A DNA stretch of 21,923 nucleotides. It comes from Verrucomicrobiales bacterium. GTDB taxonomy: Bacteria > Verrucomicrobiota > Verrucomicrobiia > Verrucomicrobiales > DEV007. Below are positions 1 through 6,187 of the stretch, one piece after another. Made by a program: the position numbers and the translations under genes. The DNA is taken from assembly GCA_002708885.1 (NCBI GenBank), contig PAPL01000074.1:41771-63693 (forward strand), given 5' to 3'. The notes under the pieces are model-generated. The model did no database searches and had not been told where the DNA came from. It was given only the letters and a program-made list of their open reading frames with translations. Every line of letters starts with the position of its first letter. Position 1 is the stretch's first letter.

Positions 1-503
1 ACCATGCCGATACCGGTTTCAGTGAAGAGGATCAGAAAGCCAAAGATGACAGTAATCCTCATGACCCCAAGAAGGAAGCCGAGATGGCCAAAAAGATTTT
101 TCTTGGAGCTAGGCAAGATGTGCTGGATGAAGCAAAAGAGAAAAATACAGAAGCAGATTTTGAAGAAACTCTCAACCATTCGGTATTAAAATGGAAGGAC
201 AGTGAGGATGAAGTTCATGCTAGCCATGCACCTATCCTGGTGCCATGGGAAGATGTTAAGCTTTATTCAAATTTCACACCTAAATGGAACACGTTTTATG
301 CAATCTATTTTACACTCACAGGATTGCACGGGCTTCACGTGTTATTGGGCGCTTTGGTATTGTTATACTTTGCGGTGTTTGGAAAGAAATTATTTGATAA
401 GGATCCTGAACACATGGCCAACAGGGTAGAGGTAGGCGGACTCTTTTGGCACTTTGTGGATCTGGTTTGGATTTTCCTTTTCCCAATCCTTTATTTGATG
501 TAA
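1..503 (+). CDS. coxC: Cytochrome c oxidase subunit III (partial, C-terminal part)
   Basis: The reading frame is open through the left edge (first full codon at 3), so only the last 166 residues are present. The protein is an integral membrane subunit of the aa3/caa3 heme-copper oxidase, packed against subunit I. Seen: the penultimate helix with TGLHGLHVLLG (visible residues 106-116), the last helix with WHFVDLVWIFLFPILYL (149-165), and the conserved Glu/His residues of subunit III C termini. Before the penultimate helix lies an unusually long, highly charged stretch (visible residues 1-75, rich in D, E and K), where many subunit III proteins have a short loop. An internal ATG at 84 is not the gene start, because the frame continues upstream in subunit-like context. 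The gene is followed 43 bases later by subunit IV. Family assignment is firm; the true length is unknown. Confidence 0.93.
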   Translation, partial: HADTGFSEEDQKAKDDSNPHDPKKEAEMAKKIFLGARQDVLDEAKEKNTEADFEETLNHSVLKWKDSEDEVHASHAPILVPWEDVKLYSNFTPKWNTFYAIYFTLTGLHGLHVLLGALVLLYFAVFGKKLFDKDPEHMANRVEVGGLFWHFVDLVWIFLFPILYLM

Positions 504-546
504 ATGACTGAATTCACCGCCAATAAAAAATTGAATTAATAAGACA

Positions 547-837
547 ATGGCTGATACCCCTGAAGAGATTCAAAAACATATGAAGGCTTACTGGAGAGTC
601 GGCTGGATACTCTTAGCATGTACTGTCCTAACTGTTGTGGTCGCAGAAATTACTCCAAGCATCACTATTGGATTGGGTATTGCTGCAGGGAAGGCTGGTT
701 TGGTAGCTTTAATTTTCATGCACCTTAATAGCGAAAAGTCCCTAATTTATCAGGTCTTGGTATACACATGCTTTTTCGCATTAGGCCTTTTGTTCCTTAC
801 TATTCTTCATCTTTATGATCCACTCGTTGCCCGCTAA
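547..837 (+). CDS. coxD: Cytochrome c oxidase subunit IV (bacterial caa3-type, PF03626-like)
   Basis: A 96-residue protein with three predicted membrane helices (about 17-34, 38-60, 66-88). The middle helix carries GLGIAAGKAGLVALIFMHL followed by a short polar turn, the layout of the prokaryotic subunit IV family; Lys49 within it and Met58-His59 are typical positions. It is a small accessory subunit of the oxidase, thought to stabilise the complex rather than carry cofactors. It starts 43 bases after subunit III and is followed 15 bases later by another small membrane protein, all co-oriented, so it belongs to the oxidase operon. No Shine-Dalgarno sequence precedes the ATG. Confidence rests on the three-helix pattern, the middle-helix motif and position. 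Confidence 0.88.
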   Translation: MADTPEEIQKHMKAYWRVGWILLACTVLTVVVAEITPSITIGLGIAAGKAGLVALIFMHLNSEKSLIYQVLVYTCFFALGLLFLTILHLYDPLVAR

Positions 838-852
838 TTAATAAGATTTGAA

Positions 853-1068
853 ATGTCCTTAAAGAAATTCCATATACTTTTCATCAGCCTATCAACACTA
901 TGTTTGGTAGGGTTTGGCATTTTTTGTATTTTAGCAGAAGGTCTATTTGGTGATTTGGAGTCTCTGAAGAAAGTCTGTGGTGTTAGTAGTATATTTCTCG
1001 GGATCATTACATCTATTTACGGGGTGTGGTTTTACCGTAATAAAATTAAACATTTTGATGTTGTATAG
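853..1068 (+). CDS. Unrecognised two-helix membrane protein in the cox operon
   Basis: 71 residues, with two hydrophobic segments (about 7-29 and 43-61) joined by a short acidic/basic loop (GDLESLKK) and ending in a basic tail (YRNKIKH). I do not recognise a family. It sits 15 bases downstream of subunit IV and 15 bases upstream of another small membrane protein, in the same direction, so it is very probably co-transcribed with the oxidase. A role as an accessory subunit or assembly helper is inferred from position alone. There is no clear ribosome binding site. A minus-strand open frame overlaps its end but has the look of a chance shadow. Confidence 0.68.
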   Translation: MSLKKFHILFISLSTLCLVGFGIFCILAEGLFGDLESLKKVCGVSSIFLGIITSIYGVWFYRNKIKHFDVV

Positions 1069-1083
1069 ATACCTATTAGAGAA

Positions 1084-1269
1084 ATGATAAACCTTACTTT
1101 TACAATCTTATCCTGTGTGACCTGCATGAGTGGCCAGGGCGAATCTGTGACCACTGCAGCGGGAATGGCTATCCTCTTTATGCTGATTGTTTTGGCAGGT
1201 GTTTTTGTTGGGATTTTTAAATTTATGAGATACTTGTCCAAGTGCGAGCGCAAGGCTGTAAAGAAGTGA
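1084..1269 (+). CDS. Unrecognised small membrane protein with an N-terminal CxxC, cox operon
   Basis: 61 residues. A short hydrophobic N terminus ends in a CxxC (Cys11, Cys14), then a polar stretch SGQGESVTT, then one strong membrane helix (about 24-46) and a basic C terminus (KFMRYLSKCERKAVKK). By the positive-inside rule the C terminus is cytoplasmic, which would put the CxxC on the periplasmic side. If real, that pair could bind a metal or exchange disulfides next to the CuA-bearing subunit II, whose gene starts 22 bases later; this is inference. I recognise no family. A minus-strand frame covers the same bases but has no supporting context. Confidence 0.62.
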   Translation: MINLTFTILSCVTCMSGQGESVTTAAGMAILFMLIVLAGVFVGIFKFMRYLSKCERKAVKK

Positions 1270-1291
1270 CAAAGAAATGAAGTTTTGAAAT

Positions 1292-2089
1292 ATGAGCATA
1301 CAAATTCTAGGATTAATTAACGAACTCATAGGGCTTCCAGAGTTAGCTTCTGAGCATGGTAGTATGGTTGATCATATGCTGGAGATGGTTCATTGGCTCA
1401 TGGCAGTTCTTCTGATAGGATGGTCAGCGTTTTTTGTTTATTGCCTCATAAGGTTTCGGCGCAAAAAGAATCCCAAGGCCAATTATGTTGGAGTAAAGGG
1501 TCATGCGTCAACGCATGTAGAGATTGCTGTTGTAGCTGTTGAAGCAATACTTCTACTTGGATTTGCGTTTCCGCTGTGGGCAGTACGCAGTACTGAGTAC
1601 CCGACAGGAGATGATGTGGTCAGGGTCCGTGCCGTTGGAGAACAATTCAAATGGACAATGCATTACCCTGGCCCTGACGGTACATTTGGAATGTCAAAAC
1701 CTGAACTCATCAGTGGAGATAATCCACTCGGGCGAGATCCGGAAGATCCTAACGGGAAAGATGATTTTGTTTACACGGAACTGGTGCTGGCAAAGGACAG
1801 AGAATGTATAGTTACAGTCACTTCGAAGGACGTTATCCATAGCCTTTCTCTTCATTCTATGCGGATGGCGCAGGACGCAATCCCGGGAACTGTTGCTGAC
1901 ATGTGGTTTAAGCCAATTAAAACAGGAAGATGGGAAACAGTGTGTGCGCAATTGTGTGGTGCAGGTCATTCAGGAATGGTCGGATACATGGAAGTTAAAT
2001 CACAAGATGATTTTGATGCTTGGTACAAGGAGAATACGCCTGCTGTGACTCAGAGTCCGGCCGAAGGTTCAGATTCGAAATCAGAGTAA
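1292..2089 (+). CDS. coxB: Cytochrome c oxidase subunit II with CuA site
   Basis: 265 residues. This subunit accepts electrons from cytochrome c at a binuclear CuA centre and passes them to heme a of subunit I. Two membrane helices (about 33-55 and 77-97) are followed by a periplasmic cupredoxin domain with the aromatic entry segment GEQFKWTMHYPGPDG (116-130). CuA ligands are visible as His183 (VIHS), Cys218, Gln220, Cys222, His226 and Met229 in CAQLCGAGHSGM. The bridging position is Gln (backbone carbonyl ligand) instead of the common Glu, as also in ba3-type oxidases. No CXXCH motif follows, so there is no fused cytochrome c domain; the tail (244-265) is polar and low-complexity. The gene lies downstream of subunits III and IV rather than ahead of subunit I, an order different from the common B-A-C-D. 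Confidence 0.96.
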   Translation: MSIQILGLINELIGLPELASEHGSMVDHMLEMVHWLMAVLLIGWSAFFVYCLIRFRRKKNPKANYVGVKGHASTHVEIAVVAVEAILLLGFAFPLWAVRSTEYPTGDDVVRVRAVGEQFKWTMHYPGPDGTFGMSKPELISGDNPLGRDPEDPNGKDDFVYTELVLAKDRECIVTVTSKDVIHSLSLHSMRMAQDAIPGTVADMWFKPIKTGRWETVCAQLCGAGHSGMVGYMEVKSQDDFDAWYKENTPAVTQSPAEGSDSKSE

Positions 2090-2229
2090 ATACTGGCTAC
2101 ATAGCAAGTTTGTGGCTAATTGGTTGATTGTTTATAGGAAATTTTTCTCACCTTATTTTTGAGGGGGCGTTGGACTAAGTGATTTGAAAGCTTATTCTAT
2201 AATAAGAAAAAATCGTGGAAGGGAGCAAT
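2090..2229 (+). promoter_or_regulatory. Spacer between coxB and ctaB with a candidate -10 box and small hairpin
   Basis: The 140-base gap contains a perfect TATAAT (2198-2203), but no convincing -35 at normal spacing (TTGGAC at 2170-2175 would leave 22 bases). The same stretch forms a 6-bp inverted repeat, CTTATT-CTAT-AATAAG (2191-2206), followed by six A. Either a secondary promoter for the ctaB-SCO part of the operon or merely an AT-rich hairpin is possible. The evidence is weak. Confidence 0.3.
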
Positions 2230-3135
2230 ATGACAGAATCATCAACTATTGCTGAACGCCGTTTTACCAGGAGCGACATTTTATTGCTCACTAAGGCACG
2301 GTTGAGTTTACTTGTTATTGTAACGACTATTTTCGGGTACTTGCTTGCCGTTAAATCAACAGGTTCCGCTATAGGGTGGTGGGGCCTCATTCATACAGTT
2401 ATAGGTAGCGCATTTGCCGCTGCGGCCGCCTCAGTTTTCAATCAATTAATGGAAATTGATATTGATGCAAGGATGGCGAGAACTGCTGACAGACCACTTC
2501 CAGCAAAAAAGATTCAACCGGCTGTCGCATTTATTATTGGCTGGATATTTGCTGCATGTGGGATTGTCCATCTCGGAGTAAAAGTGGATCCGCGAGCTTC
2601 GGCTTTTGCTGCTACTACCCTGTTTATTTATATGTTCATATATACTCCGATGAAGCGAAGGAGTGGTTTTAACACAATAATAGGGGCAATTTCAGGGGCC
2701 CTTCCTCCACTCATAGGCTGGACAGCTGCCGGAGGTGAAATTTTAAAGGTAGAACCTTGGTTTCTTTTTGGGCTTTTGTTCTTGTGGCAACTTCCGCATT
2801 TTGTGGCGATTAACTGGATGTATCGTAAAGAGTATGAGGATGCCGGATTTATGATGTGGTCCAACGGGGATGAGAGTGGATCAAGGACATCTTTTCTCGG
2901 AGTCTTCTTCAGTATATTATTGATATTGCTTTTAATGACACCATTGCTTTTCACTTTTGTAAAAACATGGGCAGTCATAGCGATGATATTAGCATCGGGA
3001 GTGATGTTCAAATATGCTGTTGTTTTTAGTAAAAGTAGATTAAGGCAGGATGCCAGAAGGTTATTTCTTTATACTCTTATTTTCTTGCCGGTGGCCCTGA
3101 TCCTTTCTTTTCTGGGATGGAATTCGCAGAATTAA
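2230..3135 (+). CDS. ctaB: Protoheme IX farnesyltransferase (heme O synthase)
   Basis: This polytopic UbiA-superfamily enzyme transfers a farnesyl group to heme b to make heme O, the precursor of heme A for the oxidase encoded just upstream. The ATG at 2230 is preferred over the in-frame GTG at 2215, because AAGGGAG lies a few bases before it; this gives 301 residues, normal for the family. Seen: the N-terminal TKARLSLLVIVTT (21-33), the first Mg/prenyl-diphosphate motif NQLMEIDIDARMARTADRPL (71-90, Asp76 and Asp80), YTPMKRRSGFNTIIGAISGALPP (138-160), and the second acidic region WMYRKEYEDAGFMM (196-209). Several hydrophobic helices separate the motifs. No heme A synthase (ctaA) is present in the window, so it must be elsewhere if the oxidase uses heme A. 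Confidence 0.95.
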   Translation: MTESSTIAERRFTRSDILLLTKARLSLLVIVTTIFGYLLAVKSTGSAIGWWGLIHTVIGSAFAAAAASVFNQLMEIDIDARMARTADRPLPAKKIQPAVAFIIGWIFAACGIVHLGVKVDPRASAFAATTLFIYMFIYTPMKRRSGFNTIIGAISGALPPLIGWTAAGGEILKVEPWFLFGLLFLWQLPHFVAINWMYRKEYEDAGFMMWSNGDESGSRTSFLGVFFSILLILLLMTPLLFTFVKTWAVIAMILASGVMFKYAVVFSKSRLRQDARRLFLYTLIFLPVALILSFLGWNSQN

Positions 3136-3176
3136 TAAAATTCGAGAGAATTGAATCTTGTGGTATATGAAATACG

Positions 3177-3196
3177 TATAATTTGATCTAATCAAA
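3177..3196 (+). promoter_or_regulatory. Candidate promoter with an FNR/CRP-like palindromic operator before the SCO genes
   Basis: A perfect TATAAT (3177-3182) abuts the perfect inverted repeat TTTGAT-CTA-ATCAAA (3182-3196), 30 bases before the first SCO gene. A weak -35, TTGAAT (3151-3156), is 20 bases upstream. The half sites TTGAT/ATCAA equal those of FNR boxes, but the spacer is 3 rather than the canonical 4 bases, so the cognate factor is uncertain. Position just downstream of the -10 would suit repression. Confidence 0.4.
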
Positions 3197-3225
3197 GGAA
3201 CAAATACCATCCAGACAATTAAAGA

Positions 3226-3912
3226 ATGAACAATAAATCTAAGACAGTCTGGGCATTAATTATAATAATGCTTTTGGGGATTGTGGTCTATTATAGCTGG
3301 TTGGAAACGCTCCAGCGTCAGTCCAAAGGAGGAAAACCTCCTATGCTCCGGCCCGTGGACCGTTTCCGATCAGATGGGCACAAAGGCCAGCAAGTCGAAC
3401 TTTTTGCATCTGAAGATATTCTGTCTCTGGTAGGTTACTTCTACGCGGGCGACGAAGTTGAAGCTTTGGCAGTTTGTCGGCGAATTCAAGCCATGAGAAA
3501 AGAGTTTCCAGAAAATATCAAATTCCAACTGATTGGTTTTTCAATGGATCCAAAACTGGACAACCCTGAAGCTTTAGTTCAGTTCGCTACTAAGCATGGG
3601 TTCACTTCAGATGAATGGGTATTTGTGAGTGGTGATCGGGAACGAGTGCGCAATTACATGAATAAGTTTTTTCGATACCCGGGACACAAGAAGCCAGACA
3701 AGTATCGTGAATCTTCAACAGATCTTTATGCTAGAGAATTAAGAATTTCTTTAGTCTTTAAAGGGTCAGGTGATGAGAAGGCAGTCATCAGGGGAGTGTA
3801 CTGGGATGGTGTCAGGAAAGGTGAGGTTCGAAACGACAAGGCCTCCGGGAAGGATATAGAATTTATTATTCAGAATGAGATGTTAAAGGAACAATTAAAG
3901 AAAAATGAATAG
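3226..3912 (+). CDS. SCO1/SenC-family thioredoxin-fold protein lacking the copper ligands
   Basis: 228 residues. An N-terminal membrane anchor (about 8-26) precedes a periplasmic domain that parallels the next gene along its length: a strand corresponding to VWLISHVFTRCPGQC, the FQLIGFSMDPKLDNPEAL segment (100-117; SCO-like VSLDPAHDKP), DEWVFVSGDRERVRNYM (129-145) and STDLYARELRISLVF (164-178). The CxxxC motif is replaced by FYAGDEVEALAVC (72-84), leaving a single Cys84, and the third copper ligand His is replaced by Arg at about 170. It therefore should not bind copper the way SCO proteins do. It overlaps the start of the canonical SCO gene by 8 bases, so the two are translationally coupled. 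It may be a structural partner, a decoy or a redox-inactive chaperone; function is unproven. Confidence 0.8.
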   Translation: MNNKSKTVWALIIIMLLGIVVYYSWLETLQRQSKGGKPPMLRPVDRFRSDGHKGQQVELFASEDILSLVGYFYAGDEVEALAVCRRIQAMRKEFPENIKFQLIGFSMDPKLDNPEALVQFATKHGFTSDEWVFVSGDRERVRNYMNKFFRYPGHKKPDKYRESSTDLYARELRISLVFKGSGDEKAVIRGVYWDGVRKGEVRNDKASGKDIEFIIQNEMLKEQLKKNE

Positions 3913-4567
3913 AGAAACCAAAATAATTTATTCTTTTGTTGTGATTGCTCTGTTGATAGTTGGGGCATTTATTTTTCTATGGACTCTTAAAATAAACCAA
4001 ATGAATCAAGTGAAGTTGCGTTCAAACGAAAATGTTGAGCGGATTGTGGACCGAGACATCAGCACGACTGATGCTGACGAAGTTACCCGGAACTTTTTTG
4101 ATCTTAAGGGAAAGGTTTGGCTGATCAGTCATGTCTTTACTCGTTGCCCGGGCCAATGTGCCGGGGTCTGTGCGGTGCTCAATGATTTACGTGAAGAGGT
4201 AAGTGATAAAGAACTCTTACACCTTGTTTCTGTAAGCCTTGATCCGGCTCATGATAAGCCTTCTCACTTAAAAGTATTTTCAGAGAAGCATGAATTAGCA
4301 TCGAAGGATTGGTGGTTCTTGACTGGAGATCCAGAGCCGTTGAATAGGTACATGATGGAGGTTTTCTCTCTCTCGGCTCAGGAAAAGAGTGAAGAGCAAC
4401 GGAGCAGTCCGGATGATTTATTTGCTCACCGTCCAATGGTGGTTCTAGTCGATCATAATCTCAAGATCCGTGGATGGTATGATCCATTTGATGAAAGGGG
4501 TAATAAGTCTTTGCGGAAAAATTTATTTTCGGCTATTAATGATATGAAGTCTTCCAAAGGATCCTAA
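3905..4567 (+). CDS. SCO1/SenC-family copper chaperone for cytochrome c oxidase
   Basis: 220 residues: membrane anchor (about 8-28) plus a thioredoxin-like periplasmic domain. The copper and thiol motif CPGQC gives Cys81 and Cys85, with an additional Cys89, and the conserved third ligand is His175 in LFAHRPMVVLVD. VSVSLDPAHDKP (108-119) and the WWFLTGDPE strand (136-144) are typical of the family. SCO proteins load copper into, or reduce the cysteines of, the CuA site of subunit II, whose gene is about 1.8 kb upstream. The start codon lies inside the end of the preceding degenerate SCO gene. The following DUF420 gene begins 10 bases after the stop. Confidence 0.93.
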   Translation: MNRETKIIYSFVVIALLIVGAFIFLWTLKINQMNQVKLRSNENVERIVDRDISTTDADEVTRNFFDLKGKVWLISHVFTRCPGQCAGVCAVLNDLREEVSDKELLHLVSVSLDPAHDKPSHLKVFSEKHELASKDWWFLTGDPEPLNRYMMEVFSLSAQEKSEEQRSSPDDLFAHRPMVVLVDHNLKIRGWYDPFDERGNKSLRKNLFSAINDMKSSKGS

Positions 4568-4577
4568 TATTCCCGCT

Positions 4578-5003
4578 ATGACAGTTCAGGACCTTCCGGT
4601 CGTTAATGCTACACTCAATGCCATTGCTACATCTTTTATAGTGAGTGGCATAATTCTCATAAAAAAAGGAAACAAGAGAGCGCACGCTGTCTGCATGATT
4701 ACAGCACTGGTTGTTTCTGCTGTTTTTTTGACCTGTTACCTGATTTACCACTATTCTTACCCAACCAATAAATTCGCTCACGAAGGATGGCCGAAGACAG
4801 TATATTTTATTATTCTTTTCACGCATATTCCACTTGCGGCCCTGTCCTTGCCTCTGATCATTCTTACAGTGATTCCCGCAATCCGAAGAAAGTTTGAAAA
4901 GCATAAAAGATTTGCAAAGTGGACTTATCCCGTCTGGCTTTATGTTTCTGTCACGGGGGTCCTTGTTTATCTTATGCTCTATGTATGGTTCCCGGCACCG
5001 TGA
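4578..5003 (+). CDS. DUF420 membrane protein, CtaM/YozB-like oxidase assembly factor
   Basis: 141 residues with four predicted helices (about 8-28, 38-56, 74-99, 116-136). It carries membrane-proximal histidines typical of DUF420 (His36, His58, His68, His83, His109), e.g. LIYHYSYP (55-62) and FTHIPLAALSLPLIILTVIPA (81-101). Members in Bacillus and Staphylococcus (YozB/CtaM) are needed for biogenesis of aa3-type oxidases, and the gene's location between an SCO gene and other operon members fits that role. The histidines suggest heme or copper handling, which is inference. It starts 10 bases after the SCO stop, with no visible Shine-Dalgarno sequence. Confidence 0.88.
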   Translation: MTVQDLPVVNATLNAIATSFIVSGIILIKKGNKRAHAVCMITALVVSAVFLTCYLIYHYSYPTNKFAHEGWPKTVYFIILFTHIPLAALSLPLIILTVIPAIRRKFEKHKRFAKWTYPVWLYVSVTGVLVYLMLYVWFPAP

Positions 5004-5047
5004 ATCCAGTGATCAGAATCTTGTAACCAGAGCCTAATTAAATCATA

Positions 5048-5731
5048 ATGAATCTTGTTATGCGTTATTATTTCACCATAATTTCAATTCTGTTTTTTGT
5101 GTCTTCGGTGGCCTTTGCAGATCTCCAATTTGATCATAAAGAAATCGAAATTAAGGCAAAAGCATCTGATGAAGTAGTTACTTTTCTGTTTCCATTTAAA
5201 AATGTGGGGAAAGAGTCAGTGTCAATCATGGACGTGAATCTTACCTGTTCTTGTTTGAGTGCCAAGACTAACAGGGAGTCCTATGGGTCTGGAGAGGAGG
5301 GGCATCTTGAGGCTGTTTTCTCAATAGGTAGCTTCACAGGAATTCAACGTAAATCGATGACTGTGATCAGTCGGAGCAAAGATGGCGAGCAGGTCAGAGA
5401 TTCTCTTTTGGCTATTCTAACTATACCTGATGTGGTTACGATTGAACCTGAGCTGATTAAATGGAAAGTGGGAGAGGACCCATCAGCCAAAACTTTTACT
5501 TTAAAGGTCCCACATGTGGACCCAATAAAAATCACAAACGTTAGTAGCACTAGGGAAGGTTTTGATGTTTCTGTATTAACAAAAAAAGAGGGAAGAGAGT
5601 ATCAGATAACAATAAAACCTCAGAACACATCAAAGCCAATGCTTGGAATGCTTAAGATCGAAACTGATTCAAAATTAAAGAAACATTCCAGAAAACTTGC
5701 ATTTTTTAGTATTGCGAGAAAAAGAAGGTAG
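5048..5731 (+). CDS. DUF1573 exported protein with CxC motif
   Basis: 227 residues. A Sec signal peptide (1-24, VAFA then Asp25) is followed by a DUF1573 immunoglobulin-like beta domain: FPFKNVGKESVSIMDVNLTCSC (48-69), with the characteristic Cys67-x-Cys69. A second beta-rich region spans about 125-227, with a basic tail KHSRK...ARKRR. DUF1573 proteins are common beside respiratory and thiol genes, but no biochemical role is established that I know of. The CxC pair exposed in the periplasm could take part in metal or disulfide chemistry needed for copper delivery (inference). Its TAG stop overlaps the GTG start of the rhodanese by one base. An alternative start is the ATG at 5060. Confidence 0.85.
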   Translation: MNLVMRYYFTIISILFFVSSVAFADLQFDHKEIEIKAKASDEVVTFLFPFKNVGKESVSIMDVNLTCSCLSAKTNRESYGSGEEGHLEAVFSIGSFTGIQRKSMTVISRSKDGEQVRDSLLAILTIPDVVTIEPELIKWKVGEDPSAKTFTLKVPHVDPIKITNVSSTREGFDVSVLTKKEGREYQITIKPQNTSKPMLGMLKIETDSKLKKHSRKLAFFSIARKRR

Positions 5732-6180
5732 TGACAACCGTTAAGCAGTTAGGGATTATTATACTCCTCTCTTTTGGAGTTGCATTTCTGATATATAAGT
5801 GGCACCCCAAGAGTCCAGCTCTTTATCTTGTGGCCGGGCAGCTCAGGCCCGATGAGGTGACTCTAAACCAAGTTCTTAAATTAGAGAAAGAAGGGGGCGT
5901 TGTTTGGATTGATGCTCGGAAAGGATTGGACTATCAGAAGGGGCACGTGGAAGGGGCGTTTTTGTTGAATGAACAGGAGGATTTCTTTGCGTTACTCGAA
6001 CCGATATGGGCTAAGCTACAAAACTTATCTGATCTTCCTTTTGTTGTTTATTGTGGATCCGAGTCCTGTGTCGCTAGCAGGAAAGTAGCTGATAAACTTC
6101 GTGACTCGGTTGGGATCGCTGAAGTTTATATACTTAGCGGGGGTGATGAAGTTCTTCGTAAGTCCGGCCTTATCAATTAA
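5731..6180 (+). CDS. Membrane-anchored rhodanese-domain protein
   Basis: 149 residues, GTG start, with AAGAAGG just before it and the previous stop overlapping by one base, implying coupling. An N-terminal helix (about 5-23) anchors a rhodanese fold. Seen: VVWIDARKGLDYQKGHVEGAFLL (57-79), with the DAR and GHVEGA signatures, and the active-site loop beginning at Cys108 in YCGSESC (107-113), then VADKLRD and a closing VYILSGGDE (132-140). A sulfur-carrier or thiol-redox role in the periplasm is likely, together with the adjacent DUF1573 protein. In the loop, Cys113 follows Cys108 at a distance that would allow an internal disulfide. It is the last gene of the plus-strand operon, ending 7 bases from a convergent gene. 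Confidence 0.9.
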   Translation: MTTVKQLGIIILLSFGVAFLIYKWHPKSPALYLVAGQLRPDEVTLNQVLKLEKEGGVVWIDARKGLDYQKGHVEGAFLLNEQEDFFALLEPIWAKLQNLSDLPFVVYCGSESCVASRKVADKLRDSVGIAEVYILSGGDEVLRKSGLIN

Positions 6181-6187
6181 TTGAGAA

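Noticed and set aside
2628..3011. 127-residue minus-strand frame inside ctaB
   Set aside because: Antisense shadow of conserved ctaB motifs, with no start context.
3182..3196. Calling the palindrome a true FNR box
   Set aside because: The spacer is 3 bases, not the 4 required for the canonical 14-bp site, and no FNR gene is seen here; kept only as FNR-like.
4536..4904. 122-residue minus-strand frame over the DUF420 gene
   Set aside because: Antisense to a conserved membrane protein; composition is not protein-like.
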